A DNA stretch of 64,000 nucleotides, taken from assembly GCA_907163375.1 (NCBI GenBank), contig CAJQUW010003073.1, forward strand, positions 12,501 through 76,500, read 5' to 3'. Below, piece by piece: positions 22,325-34,913 of the stretch. Under the pieces are notes generated by a model. The model was given only the letters and a program-made list of their open reading frames with translations, was not told where the DNA came from and did not search any database. The stretch comes from Prostheceraeus crozeri. Lineage: Eukaryota > Platyhelminthes > Polycladida > Euryleptidae. Position 1 is the stretch's first letter. The number at the start of each line of letters is the position of its first letter. The position numbers were made by a program, and so were the translations under genes.

Positions 22325-25169
22325 GTTAGTCTGACTTTTTAGTTCGTTGTCCTTAACAACCTTTTTGTTTATTGTAAATGAACAATGCGTGATCGCCGAA
22401 GCAGAGGTGTATTAACATACAAGATCTTTGTCAGCACAATGTTTCGAAAACCATATTCATGAGCATTTGGTGCAATTATCTTTTAAGTTATGACTGTCAA
22501 ATAGAAAATTATGTATCAAAATATTAGAACGGATAATTCTGAACGGAAAATCCACATCCGTATAATTAGGCTGTAAAGAACTACTGGCGTGCGCAAAATT
22601 CATTGATAAAAAACATAATTCTTAAAAGGTATGATGGAAAAGACTCGTTTATTGGTGAAAAGCCATTCTGACATGATTAAATTGCTTCTGCTAGGAATGT
22701 TCACGTAAGTAATTGAATTTCCATTTGCATGCACGCTGTACACAACAATAATGAAAAATACATTATGGTTGGATACATATTGCTGTTTGAATTCGCAAAC
22801 ACATGTGAGATTGAGATGGCAAGTTGTTTGAAACACTTTCGACTGTATTCTTGTAAATATTACTTTGTTCTTAGAAGAACCCAATTAAGATGCCAAATTA
22901 GTGTTTGGTTGTTTTGGGGGACGTGGTAACTGTGCAACGGCTCTCAAACTTTTCATCTAGATTGCACACTATATACGTAGAGATTACCAATTGCCCACTA
23001 TCAACAATGTATTCAATCTATTCTGAAAGTGATCAATAAAACAGTATTTTTCTCAGTGCAGTTACATCTAATTCAAAGTAAAATACAATTTTCGAATTAA
23101 TGCTATCAACACGTGGTTATGTTTGATTATTGTGCGCCATTTAGGCAGACGCAGTTCAAGCAGTATTACAAATACGTATATTATTACCTCCGTCTTTGCA
23201 TTCTACGTTGAATATAGCAAGAGAATAAATAGCTGTTTATTCAAAACTTAATCATATCGGACATGATTTCAAATGAATAAAATCTTGCTTACAACGCGAA
23301 ATCCTCTGTTACCCATTAATATCCCAATTTTGCCAACTTTGGGTAGTTACCTCGAGTTTGAGAAACCCTTGGGCATAGAGGTTGTTAAGTATATCGTGGG
23401 GATATAGATTGGGGTGGGGATTGTTAGCTATATCTGCTATCTTAGTATAGAGGGGACATACACTACAACAACTATTGACAATGACTAATGGCTACAACCT
23501 GAATTCAAATCATGTTCATCTGTGAATGTGACTGTAATGGTGGACGTTTTGACAAATCTGTTAGAGGACTCATTAGAGAGATGAAAATTTGTAATATTTT
23601 GATTTGAGCGGCCGATCAACTTTCTCTCATTTTCTTTTCATCGTCGTATGAATTGTAACTGAAATGATGTCCTGAGATATTTATCGTGGGCATTTAGCTC
23701 TGAAAAGTTCAATGGATAGAATACAATTATTCTAGATAAACTGATAAACGATGAAAATGAGGTTTTTACATTATGAGCATGGTATCTTCTATGTTCAAAG
23801 AAGATAACTTGCTCAATAGAAATATCGTTTTTTGAAAATCAACGACATAACTTACTATTGGAGATAACATTACAAAATCGCCTGTAGAATCTTTTAGAGA
23901 CATGAATGAAACATCGTGATGCTCAGGATCGTTGACAAAAGGGTATGAAGATCAAGCATGCATGATATGTGAACAAAATTCAGTAATCTGAGGTCACAAG
24001 ATCAACTTTCATAGCTTTCATTCATGCAGTCTACACACTGTCTCCTGTCAATTTTTATTAATGTTCATGCAAGTGACATCTCTCAGAGGGATCTTAATTT
24101 TCGTGAAAATTTAAGTTTTTCGGCCTTTTCATCAGAGGTTACCTTGAGATAAACTCAATACATTTCTGAACTTGACCCGCTGTAAGAGTCCAGACTGGTG
24201 CCATCATAGTTATCTTATGTCCTCTGTAGGTTTCGATAGCTTTGATATGCGACCTCTATGCTCTGTAGCAGCGGAAGAGGTCCTTAATTTTGAAGTTAGG
24301 ACATATTTCTCGACAATTAATATCCACTGTAAAAAAGTAGCACACATTTACATAGCAGCATTAAAATAGCTGACAAGTAGCTATCTAAAAATTAACTCTT
24401 TCATCACAGGATCAAAATCTTGAATACATACAAAATATTTAATAACATAAATTAGGCCTTCATTTGGTCTACATACTCAATCTATACTCATATACGTTAT
24501 GAAATATAAATGTTGACCCTACTTGCCTGAGACTGGATAGTTTTCCTGACTCTCCTCCGCTTTCTATCTCACAGTAGAGCGACAGATCTTTTTCCATTTT
24601 GCCTTCGCTAACATTTACTGACTTTTATTTGGGATAGTCTGGGTGGTACAATTGATACATTGGTTTCAGTATTACGGTGACAATAGGATCTCAAAAAATG
24701 CACATGCCCAAGACTTTTTACATTATCTAATTTTGAGCCTTGATGGCTTACCAAAGCTCTTTAAATGACATTCATGAGGAAACTGTGATAGATGCCGGAT
24801 ATATTTGTATATGATCTGTGTACACACTCTCGGCATACACAGTTATAAAATGTATGCATAATATGCTCATTGCTCATGCAACTTAGATAAGCCTCAAATT
24901 GTGATAATAGTGATATATTCACAATTTGATCTTCCATTATCGAAAACTGACTACTTTTTCTCAAATCTCTTATTTGTGCTCCTGGTTCTCTGGGTTATCT
25001 CCCAACGCGCGGAGCCTGTCTGGGGAAAAATTGATGCTCTTCTGTGAAATAATACGCAATTTATAAACAATTGACGATATCCATGATTTTCTTGGAGTTG
25101 CTTCCAGTAACTCCACATTTTCCACGATTTATAATTTATTTATTTTATTAATTTTGTCATACACAAAAA

Positions 25170-25628
25170 TAACAATTCATTATCAAAACCGCAGTCAGTA
25201 GTCACTTCAGTTTTTGACGCGTCCTTGACAATTTGCCGCCATTTCACTATGCCCTTCGCCTTCTCCTTTCAAGTCTTCCCATCTTCTTCTGTGCGTTCCA
25301 GGTCTCTTTTGATACAGTCCTTCCAGCGAATCCTTGGCCGTCCCCTTCTTGTTATTGTGTCATCCATCTCCTCCACTTGTTTCACTGCCCTTTCGTCTCC
25401 CATCTTTACCACATACCCTGCCCACATCAGTCTCTTTTCCACCACTTTCTGTGTCACCGTTTTCTTCAATCCCACTTCCTCTCTCAGCTCCGCCATTCTT
25501 CGTTTCTCCAGTAACCTCACACCACAGATGCGCCTTTTCCAGTTATTTTCACACACTTGCAACATATTTTGCTGCTGCTCGGTTAGTGCCATCGTTTATA
25601 GTCCGTATGTCAATGTTAGCGAGCCACA
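25170..25628 (-). pseudogene. Non-LTR retrotransposon ORF2 C-terminal fragment
   Basis: The minus strand reads a LINE ORF2 tail: a Leu-Tyr-Gly start (near 25610), LTEQQQNMLQVCENNWKRR, an Arg-rich LREEVG block, KRLMWAGYVVKM, then GRPRIRWKDC and a Trp-containing end with a stop. These blocks follow the reverse transcriptase in CR1/RTE-like elements. A stop lies just before the longest open part (25269-25592). The copy is 5'-truncated and sits antisense in the PDHX intron. Confidence 0.75.
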
Positions 25629-26095
25629 TGTTTCCACAATTTATCATAGTCAATTTTAATGATCGTTTGTCCCTTGAAAACAAATAATCAGCAATGTTGA
25701 GACATCTTGAGTTTCAAGAGACAAGTTTACTTGAGTTTTAGTTGAGACTTGAGTTTTGAGACAAGTTTTAGATTTCTATGCATTGTTTGATGCATTTGAA
25801 ACTTAAATGACATTTCACTCCTTTCATCTATCACCTGTAAGCTTGTGACCAGTTGCCGCTCCGTAGGTTTGGATCAGACGTAGTTTTCAATTTCTTAGCC
25901 TTAAAAACTTGATTCTCAAGTACTTTCCAGACTTCCTAGGATTCTAACAGTGACAACGTCTTTGACCAGATTTGTTAGCTTGTCACTCACAAAATAAACA
26001 AACCGTGATTGAAATTTTCAAGAACCAGATTAAGTTAGATTTGTCAATGATTGATTACCATTAATATATATTATTTTATTAACATATATTATATA

Positions 26096-26240
26096 CAGTC
26101 GACTCTTGATGCATGCGACACCTTGGGACCGGCTGTTGTCATCGCTTGTATCGAGAGATCACTTATTTCGAGAGCTAGCCACATGTCTATCAATTCGGCA
26201 GGGACAAACCTTCCGTGTCGTTTGCATCGAGAGTCGACTG
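26096..26240. mobile_element. 145-bp MITE, pogo/Tigger-like ends
   Basis: Ends are CAGTCGACTCTTGATGCA and, reverse-complemented from the right, CAGTCGACTCTCGATGCA: one mismatch in 18. The left end is preceded by TA; the right flank is CA, so a TA duplication would have mutated. There is no coding capacity. Confidence 0.65.
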
Positions 26241-27380
26241 CATGTCAATTTATTGAATTTGTTATCATAATATCATGCCTTGAATTTTAGCCTGGGAAAT
26301 CGGCAAACAATAGCATATCAACTGCACTGCCCAGTATTATTAGATATATTAACCTAGTAATTATTTTCTGTCTAGTGCTATATCAGCGGAGACTCTTGGT
26401 GTTTTCATCTATGCGGCAGATAATTGATGTTTGATCTACGTGGCAAATAGTAATTTCAGCATCGTTTAGCAACTACTTAGAGAGTGGTCCATCTAAAATG
26501 ACACACAACAAGAAATAATCTGACGTAATCTTGTAAGAAATTTTTATGGTTAAATTGGTCTGTGCATTATCTTCATGTTTTTCAGTTCTATTGCACCTGG
26601 CTTTTCTGCGTTTGTTTTAGCCGCACACAACAACTTGGAAAGTAATGTCTTAGATATTAATTATTTCGGAATCATCTGACTGTGACATTTAATGATTAAA
26701 CATAGTTATAGAAATAAATAATTAACGTAATTATTAAGATAATTAAGTTATAATTCAACATAATTTTGATGTGTCTGCAAACTTATTTATGATTTCAAGC
26801 ATTGCAACAAAGTTGTGCTTATAAAACAAGTCATGTTGTTATAAGCCATGATAGAGATTCCAGTAAATGATAGGCACCGTCGTTTGTTGATAGGCACCTG
26901 AAGTTTCTATTAAAAGCTGGAATAGCCTACGTGTGAACCAGTGGTGACTATCCGTAGATTGCTGAGAGGGGCAGATGCAAACGTCGAATATTCCCAAGAA
27001 ATTGAGTCGCTGTCGATTCATGTAATGGGTTAGTCAATTGATGAAAACTATGCAAACTTATAGAATGCTAAAGAACCTTCTAAAACATTAAATAATACAG
27101 CTTTAAATATTAAATTCACATTTCTGATGCATTGCTGCTTGTCAACGGCAGTACGTTAGGGCGGAAAGTAGCAGCAACAGTAGTAAAAATATCTTGGATT
27201 TTTTTAAGAACTTTAGTCATCTAAGAAGTTCACGCTGATGTCCAACTTCGGTGTAGTGCTGCCCACTTAGGTGTGACGATCGTTCCTTTGATTTATTTCG
27301 CTTCGGAAGTTTTATGCCTAATTCCACCAACTTTTGGTAGAAGTGAAGTTCTAAATTTTGGCCTCTATGAAGATAATGTG

Positions 27381-27725
27381 CATGATCAAATAATTTTATT
27401 GTCAGACATGTTTCAATACTGGAAGCGTACCATTATCAGTGAATAGCAATAGTGACACATGCGCAAAAACAAAAGAAAGGAGCGAGAGCACTAGTAACAA
27501 AGAACTGATCAGTCTGTGTCTGAGTATTCATGAGTTTCATATTCGTAATCTTGTAGGACTTTATCAGTAAAGCTTCTCCAATACGAATATAATTATTGTG
27601 TAGTAAAATGGAGAGCGACTTCTCACTTGGGAAATGAGCATGTAATGAGATTTTGTTACATCACGTTTATACATATTACGCTTCGAGTATTGAAACATGT
27701 CTAACTATAAAATTATTTGATTATG
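27381..27725. mobile_element. 345-bp element with about 50-bp terminal inverted repeats
   Basis: The left end, CATGATCAAATAATTTTAT..., through GACATGTTTCAATACT.GAAGCGTA is matched inverted at the right end, ...TTATTTGATTATG. It is non-coding. I see no unambiguous target duplication. Superfamily unknown. Confidence 0.65.
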
Positions 27726-27905
27726 CAATATCTACGGCAATTTTCTTTATTCTCGAAAATTATGTAGCTTAATGTAGGTTTTGTGAGAAGGTGCCTTGTT
27801 GTTCCACTATTTTTACAGAGACTTTAAGAGCTGGTTCACAGCGTGATTTCTTCCTGATAATCACACAATTTATTCATCACCTGAAGTTTTGCCTTTTTAT
27901 TTCAG

Positions 27906-28210
27906 AAACCAGAAAATACCATGGGAATTAAAGTTGGAGATATGATAGCCGTGATTGCAGAGGAAGGAGAAGACTGGCGTTCAATAAGTGCTCCTGAAGA
28001 GGAGACGTATTCATCCTCTACTGATGTTGTGGCTGACAGGACAAACGACAGCCTCACACCCGCTCGAAGCTCTCCCGATGTGGAGTATCCTCCATTAAGG
28101 GACGTCACCGGGTCCGGAATAGGTCCTGCTGTTCGCCTGCTTCTCGAACTTTATCATTTGCGAGCGATTGACGTCACTCCAACTGGTCCTCACGGCCGGT
28201 TACTAAAAGG
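27906..28210 (+). CDS. PDHX: PDHX-like gene, end of lipoyl domain and E3-binding domain exon
   Basis: The exon follows TTATTTCAG and ends before GTGAGC, two bases into a codon. The first 24 codons finish the lipoyl domain (GIKVGDMIAV). The length matches the family exactly when joined to the previous exon, which supports both splice sites. An acidic/Ser-rich linker of about 40 codons follows. Then comes most of the peripheral subunit-binding domain: GPAVR, L..L, IDVT.TGPHGRLLK. This small domain binds the E3 dimer. No stops interrupt it. Confidence 0.9.
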
Positions 28211-28639
28211 GTGAGCGATTACATTTTTTGCAGGAGTGCACTTCAACTACATGTGTATTCTAGGTTGCTTCAACTGACCCTGAATGTGCCTGAAGACATG
28301 ACAGAAATCTTCATTTTTTCAGTTTAATGGCAATGTAACTAAAATTTATTGAAAAGAAATTATAGGCATCAAAAGTTGAGAGTATTTCACAAACCAGCGA
28401 TATTTGCTTTCGAGCTAGAATTGCATCTACTTGCTTTTGAAAACGACATCTCGACATTCAGAATTTGAATTCAGGTAGCCGCGTGTTGTGGTTTTTGTCT
28501 AGGGCAATTTGTTACAACCTCTGTGGTTCCAGTTTTCCTCATTTGTGAATCACTTCAGAATTATCCACCACATCAGCGACTGACAAGGCTTAATTGTTTG
28601 CTAGTCCCTTTGCTGCTAGTTCTCCTCTGTATCCATGCA

Positions 28640-29960
28640 GCCAGATACCTCCATGGCCTATTGCTGCTGATGCTCAGATGCCAGTTTTCAGCATCTGTGA
28701 GAGGAAAGTATAGAGGTGCTAATGAAGTTGAACTCTTCGAAGAGCACTGGGCCCAATGATATTGCAGTGAATGTTTGAAATAAGGTGCTCCACAGTTGAC
28801 TCTACATAATCACTGGACTCTTCCAATGATCTGTGACAGCGTGCCATTGCCCTTCTTGGAAAGTTGCCCTTGTGGTCCCCATTCCAAAGAAGGAAGATAG
28901 AAGTTATCCGCGCATTTTATCCTTCCACACATGGAGAGTCCACAGCAGTATCCTTTGACAAATCAAAGACATTCGATCGAGTCTGACATCTGGCTCTTTT
29001 CAATACGCTTCTTTCTCACGTAATCCATGCAGAGGTTATAAGATGGATAGACAACTTCCTGACTAACCTGTCTATTTTAGTTCGTGTCGATGGATTCCTC
29101 TGATCGTTTCGCGGTCAATACCGGTGTCCCCCAGGGTTGTGTGGATTCATAAATGACATTTTGCGTCTAGCAAATGATCCAATCCGCTCTTTCCCTGATG
29201 ACTGCACTCTTCATGCATTCCGTTCTTATTCCAGTCAGAGGGCTTGTATCAACAAGATAAAGTGAATTATAACTTATCTATTCAGTCTGACCCACTGAAA
29301 ATTCCGTATTGGGGCCCCTCCAACCGAGCCAAGTTTAATGAAGGCAATACTCTGTCAATTCGTTTCTCTTATAAACGTGTCAAAGACAGTTCTACTATCT
29401 CTGGCAATTCATTTCCTTTCCGTGGAAAACAGCAGTTCTTAGTTTGGTGTGACACTGTCTGACTCTTTAGGTTGGTCAGTCCACATCTGCCAAGCTTCCT
29501 GACGTGCTTCCCAACGTCTTGGCGCATTGTTTCAAGCCCGTGCCTACTTCAGCCTTCAGCAGTTGTTGTACCATATAAGGCTCAGGTTCGTCCACTGATT
29601 GAGTTTTGCTCACACGTTTTGGGCGTTTGATATTAGTTCCTCAGAGAAGCAGCTATAAAGCTGAGATATACTTGATTGTATTCAGCGAAAGTCAGTTCGC
29701 GTGATAGGACTCCGTTGAGCTGTCTCCTGTCTTTCCCTCTTCTGTAGCTATAATCACGGTCTTTGCTCTGTTGAACTTGCATAAGAGGAAGTGACTACGC
29801 AAATTCATACCTTGTTACTTATCCTCGTTGTCAGACTGACCATTTTGAGAGATCCCTCTTTCATAGAATGCCAAGGTTGTGGAATAAGCTTCCTTTGAAG
29901 GTATTTCTACTATCTGTTTCAATAGTGTTAAAGCCTCCAAGAAGGCCGTCAGCCAACTTC
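28640..29960 (+). pseudogene. Jockey/CR1-like LINE reverse transcriptase, broken
   Basis: The + strand carries scattered LINE ORF2 blocks. First is a GP.DIAVNVLK block (about 28745), then a degraded PIPKK region (about 28890). A palm region follows with WIDNF, VNTGVPQGC (motif B, about 29120) and FINDILRLANDP, then a decayed catalytic motif (about 29195-29215, FPDDCTLH for F/YADD). The C-terminal PRLWNKLPL block (about 29868) ends near 29955. Several frameshifts and stops make it dead. The motif order and short VNTGVPQGC-to-FIND spacing fit Jockey/CR1-type elements. Confidence 0.65.
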
Positions 29961-31860
29961 CACTAAGCTCTATGGAGAGTTGATAATTTGAAGGGGGTTT
30001 TTATTTGTCTCATGTATTTCTGATAATTACGTTATCTTGGTTTTTGATATTGTCGTCAATTTCGTTATCTCCATTTTCGTCCGTGCGAGTTATACAGCTA
30101 TTAGTTATAACTTAGTTATGATACGTTTTACACCCCATATCTGTCTGTTCGTTTTTCCACAGCCACATTTTCAGTGCTCCTGTTACTAGCTTAGTTAGCT
30201 GTTAGTTATATATACATGTATTATTTCTACTATAATGCTACATGATTGCTTAGTTATTATTCGTTTATCATCCCCACTTTTCCCTCTTCTATTTCATATT
30301 TCTTTTCTGTTGATCTTCTGTAAGGAGTAACTTTGGTGCATGGACTTGTCCTCTTCCCTCAAGCTTTTATTAAAAGAGAAGTTGTTGCCATATGCTATGA
30401 GATCAGTGATATTCTTAGCTATTTCAAGTGATTTCGAGTAGGGGCATAAAGTAACTATATTAGGTAGAGTAGCAACTCAGCAACAATTAAATCCCCTTTG
30501 TGAAAACAGTTTCGATTTTATTAAATGAACTCGAATGAGACCCAGCATCACATGTGAGATATGCAAATTTTTACACTTTTGGAGAAATTTTGGATTTATC
30601 AACTGATCGTGATAGTACAACAGAAGGAAAAATAACATTTTACATAACAGTATTGCGGAGAGGTGGTATATAAGTTTGTTAAATCAGTAATCCGATGGGT
30701 TACTCACTTTAATACATGACCTTATCAATAAGAGCACTTTCTTGAGCGTGATCATATCACAAGCTATAACCTGTCATTATAAGACCAAAATAAAATAACA
30801 ACTGTCAATGATAATCGGTAACTAAAAATATGTAAATGGGTCCGCATTATTACTCAGATTTCAGTTAATCACAAAAGTAATTATACCGATGAAAATGGAA
30901 TTAAAAACTTGAAATTTCAGCCAAGAAAGCGTAATAATAAGATGTCGACGTTTTTATGAAGACTTGCATTACAATGCAACTCATGAATTTCCTTTGATAA
31001 TCAGCTTAATTTCCGCTTAATTAAGATGCTTGTTAGCAGATGCTCATTCATTTTGATATCCAACTTGTTTCATACTAATCATAAAGGGGCTTCATCTCGG
31101 CAGTTTATGAATTTGCAAAATGTTAGCTTTTAAAAACTGTTCAAATAATTCTTTTGATACATGAACGTGATCTCCGCAAAAAACTGAATCTTTTGATATA
31201 AAAATTTTCACGGTATACAGATAGTTTTTGAGTCGACACTCTACCTACATATACTTTCTCTATTAGTAGGGGTGTACTGATTAGTGATTTTGATAATCAG
31301 CCGATTACCTATTAATCGGTGGAAGGTAGCCGATTAATCTGCGGATTATTTCTTTGCAATTCCTCTGAAATCGACGTTTTTATGTCTGAAATCACCCATT
31401 TAATTAAAGAAAACTTAACAAAACCAAAGTGTACCAAATAATAAGTAAATATGGTCCTGAATGTGCGATGCAATACACGTTGTGAAACTAGTCCTACATT
31501 GATTTGAATAATTACGAATTTTTCACGCTTAATTTTGATTAAATTCTAGACGGTTACTTGAAGCATTACTCGTAGAAGAATATTGGTGACAGAAATATGC
31601 AGCAAGAAATTCATTTGATATGATTACGTAAGCATTACATTACAACCAAAATCACATCAATAATCAGCATCATTAAAAGAATAGAGATGCAAGAATCTAT
31701 CCATTTTCTAACCAAAGATGGTATGAATGGACAGAGCATATCCCTGATATTATGTCGAAGGTTCTTAAGTGACGTGTAATTACTTGTTATAGGACTCCAC
31801 TTTGGTAAATGATAATTTCATTCGTTATTTGCGAAAATTAATGCATAGGCCGATAATCCG

Positions 31861-31935
31861 AGCTGGGATTCGAACCCAGGTGCCCTTGTTGCACTGGTGA
31901 GAACTATGTCACAAGGTTGCAATAGTTGCTGGTCA
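31861..31935 (-). repeat. tRNA-like segment with perfect T-arm (possible SINE head)
   Basis: The minus strand has CTGGGTTCGAATCCCAG, a perfect 5-bp T-stem and canonical T-loop (pol III B box). No matching acceptor 5' strand or convincing D-arm is found, so it is not a working tRNA gene. A tRNA-derived SINE or pseudogene is likely. Confidence 0.5.
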
Positions 31936-32324
31936 GCTGCAAGGAGAATGGCTATATGTCTTCAGTCAACCAGAGACGAGATCGTGACATGGTCAAGGAC
32001 TATCAAGAATTTGAAAACCATAAAAAGCTGAGATCAGCGCTTCTGCTAGAGTGGAAACCAAGCCCTGGCCTGGATTTTGGAAACACAACCGGTCTCTTGT
32101 TAAGATTATTTTCATTACCATGCTCTATAATTTAATATGTTTAAATACAGTACAAGTATCGTGTTGATGAGCGATCGAGTATAATTTTGTACGGTTTACA
32201 ATCATGTTTAACGAGGCGAACTCTAAAATCATCAGACATTGATGGCTAGGCTATTGGCTTCCCTATCAACAATGAAATTAAATAAGCGATATATCAAATT
32301 GCCATGCAAAAGCTGGTAGCAAAA

Positions 32325-32400
32325 GACTGGTAGGGTTCGAACCTATAACCAAGGTTAACTAGACCTGTGCTCTAACCAAGCGAGATACGAGCCACTTATG
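32325..32400 (-). repeat. tRNA-Thr(AGT)-like pseudogene or SINE head
   Basis: The minus strand shows a D-arm (CTCGCTTGGTTAGAG, pol III A box), an anticodon stem with loop CTAGTTA (anticodon AGT) and a T-arm (TAGGTTCGAACCCTA, B box). The acceptor strands do not pair, so I call it a tRNA-derived repeat and not a tRNA gene. Confidence 0.5.
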
Positions 32401-33795
32401 CGACTGTGTCAATTGGCAGGGTCAAACCCTCACCACAACACATCAGTTGTCATAGCAATTTTTATCAGTGAATAAATAACTTGTCACAATTGTGACCACC
32501 GTCTAGTTAGACAAACGCAAAATCTTCTTCCTAAAAATTCTATTAATTGATTTAAAGACCAGCGAGTTATGTGCAGAACGACTAAGTCATGATAAAATGT
32601 TTCTGCGAGATATGACAGAATTTTCAAAAAAATTTTATGGCGGGATATGTTATTGATAGCACAGGCATTTCCTTTGAGGGCGCGAGTTGTAATTACGGTT
32701 TGAGAAGCAGATAAGCGTTTGCATATTGCGATTTATAAATTCGTTCCATCTACGAATATGAAAACATGCGTTTAAACTTGCTATATACTATAGTATATGC
32801 ATCCAACGCATACGCATCTGGCGTATCGCAATAAAATGTAATTTGGCAGATTGGTCTCTTCACTGTAAACATTTTCTTTATATGCATCTAAAGTTGCATT
32901 CAAATGGTGGCTATGCACACCAACTTATGAGTACTTCTATGGCTTTCTTTTAAAGAATAATAATTTTGAGAAGAACATTTTGAGTTAATCTTGATAATGC
33001 AAATTATGATAATTGATTGCTCAATCATAATTTGCGAATATATTCAATTCAAATGGCTACTAATTTTAAAGAAGACGGGCCTGGGTCGAAAAATTAAATT
33101 TCAAAGGGACTTAACATGAACATTTTTCAAAGGGAGCATAAAATCCGGGCGGAGGATAATGGGTACAGGCCGAAAACTCTGGGCCGGTTCCATTCTGGGC
33201 TCTTCTACTCAGGCTGGGTGAAAAGATGCGAAGTATAGTTATACACACGCGGAAATAAGAACTTGTTTGAGTTTATATTAGTGATTTCATGCACAATGTG
33301 CATGTAGTGTATAGAGTTAAGTCTATCTAAAAATTTGAAATCTCGGCTTTCAATCAGTCACCAAATTTGAATAAAAATTTACCAAAATCTTCAAAAGTCC
33401 ACAAATCGACAAATACTAATCGGTAGTAACAAATCGGCCGATTAATCGGTACATCTAACAATTTAGAGATACTTTTTAGTATATGGTTGAGTGTTAATTG
33501 AATTCGTCACATTGACGTATGTAAAGCAATTGGGAGCAAGATTTACCTGCCGCTTATCCGGAGTTCCCGATTAAGCGGAATGACAAGTTTCGAGCTCATT
33601 TTAGCCTGAAGAATTGATATGTCGCTTAATTTCCGTTCTTCCACTGATAGCAGCGCTCATACGTAAGCCTATAGGTTCCAAACACAATTCCCATTCCAGC
33701 TTAAGATTTAGATAAAAAGCATCAGTTTGTGTAAGTCGCATGAAAGTGAAAAAAAATCTAACGGTATCACATGCATTTCTTAAAAGAGTTCTAAA

Positions 33796-34275
33796 CAAAG
33801 ATCGGCAATAATAAAATGATATCATCAAAAATGTGTGTACCATTATATTTTCTAATCATAGATTCTTCGCAGTTTGTATTGAAGCAAATTTAGTCTCTTT
33901 CGTTTGTTCTAACTATGTCCTTTCCCCCTGGTTGATTTATGTAGCGAAAAGCAACAGGCTATTGTCTGTCTATCACACAAATTGTCAAACAACTCATTAA
34001 TAACACTGTCTTGATGTTTTTGAAGTTTAGACTGCAATCTAAATATGTTTAACCTTTTCGTACTTTAGATACTGTTGGCCTTACCAACTGCATATTGTAG
34101 GCATATTTGTAATTCGAGTGTATAAAGCTTAAATCAAAACTTGCAATGTCTAATGTATAGGCCATAGGCCTTACCTATGTTATGATGTACAAGAAGCTTT
34201 GTATCGCTAAACTGTTTATTCGGTCTTCCATTTTTTGGAATATATCGATGCTGCATGCAATCTAATTCTTAATTT
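33796..34275 (-). mobile_element. Partial hAT MITE, inverted relative of 42377-43072
   Basis: It starts CAAAGATCGGCAATAATAAA and is similar over about 470 bp to the reverse complement of 42570-43072. Shared words include GACAGACAATAGCC-type and GCATGCAATCTAAT sequences. The far end, with the second inverted repeat, is missing or diverged beyond about 34275. Confidence 0.6.
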
Positions 34276-34905
34276 CTTAATTTCTTAATAGTGAGTTTGA
34301 TATTAAACCAATTTGAACAGAAAACTATAGTTTCTGTTTCCGAAGCAAACAGGTTTTTATGTACATATCCTACATTCTTGAAATCATCATTGCTCTGTTA
34401 ATTTTTTCAAAGGTTCAAAATTAAGTTCACTAGGCGTGGTATTGTTGCTTATTTTTCATTTTTGCTGAAGGTAATTAATTTGTTGCTGTGGTGGTTCTTA
34501 TACATTAAACTATTAGATGTTGTGTTCTCTTGCTCTGATATTTCCTATATGCAATAATAAATTTTTCTGAGGAATGTTTCTTTATGAAAAATAGATATGA
34601 TGGATTAAGACTGAACTTTTTTTAAATGATGGGAAGGCCTATATTTTTTTCAAATTAGAGCAATTGTTATGATAGCTAGTGTCCCTCGATTCCTAGAGGA
34701 GTTGCACATAATGCGTCGTAATTTATTTTATGCATCACATGTGCCTGCAAGTTACGTAAGTTCTTCGGATATTGGAATATCATAATTTCGCCTTTAGCCA
34801 TAAGATAGCTTTTTGTAAAGGCCTTGACATGTTATCACAATTTTTTAATGTGATGAAAGCGGTCAAGTTGAGGGCCAAATATTCTGTGAATTTATTTGTC
34901 TATGT

Positions 34906-34913
34906 CCCACAAC
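34906..34913. repeat. 8-bp target-site duplication, left
   Basis: CCCACAAC, repeated at 39150-39157. Confidence 0.75.

Larger units (their letters stand above)
22325..27905 (+). other. PDHX intron with LINE fragment and small MITEs
   Basis: 5.6-kb intron bounded by GTTAGT and TTTCAG. It holds a minus LINE tail (25170-25628), a 145-bp MITE (26096-26240) and a 345-bp inverted-repeat element (27381-27725). No other gene is recognised in 22325-25169. Confidence 0.7.
31267..33457. mobile_element. hAT-like element with AATCGGCCGATT ends
   Basis: The left end reads TAGGGGTGTACTGATTA with ATCAGCCGATTA inside. The right end, reverse-complemented, reads TAGATGTACCGATTAATC followed by GGCCGATT. TAG-begun, GATTAATCGGCCGATT-rich termini are typical of a group of hAT elements. 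No clean 8-bp duplication is visible (TCTATTAG against CAATTTAG, 4 of 8). I see no transposase inside. Two tRNA-like segments lie within. Confidence 0.55.

Noticed and set aside
25225..25687. Three overlapping + frames of 93-144 codons
   Set aside because: They are antisense shadows of the LINE tail on the minus strand.
31861..32400. Functional tRNA genes
   Set aside because: T-arms and partial D-arms are present but acceptor stems do not pair. Called tRNA-derived repeats instead.
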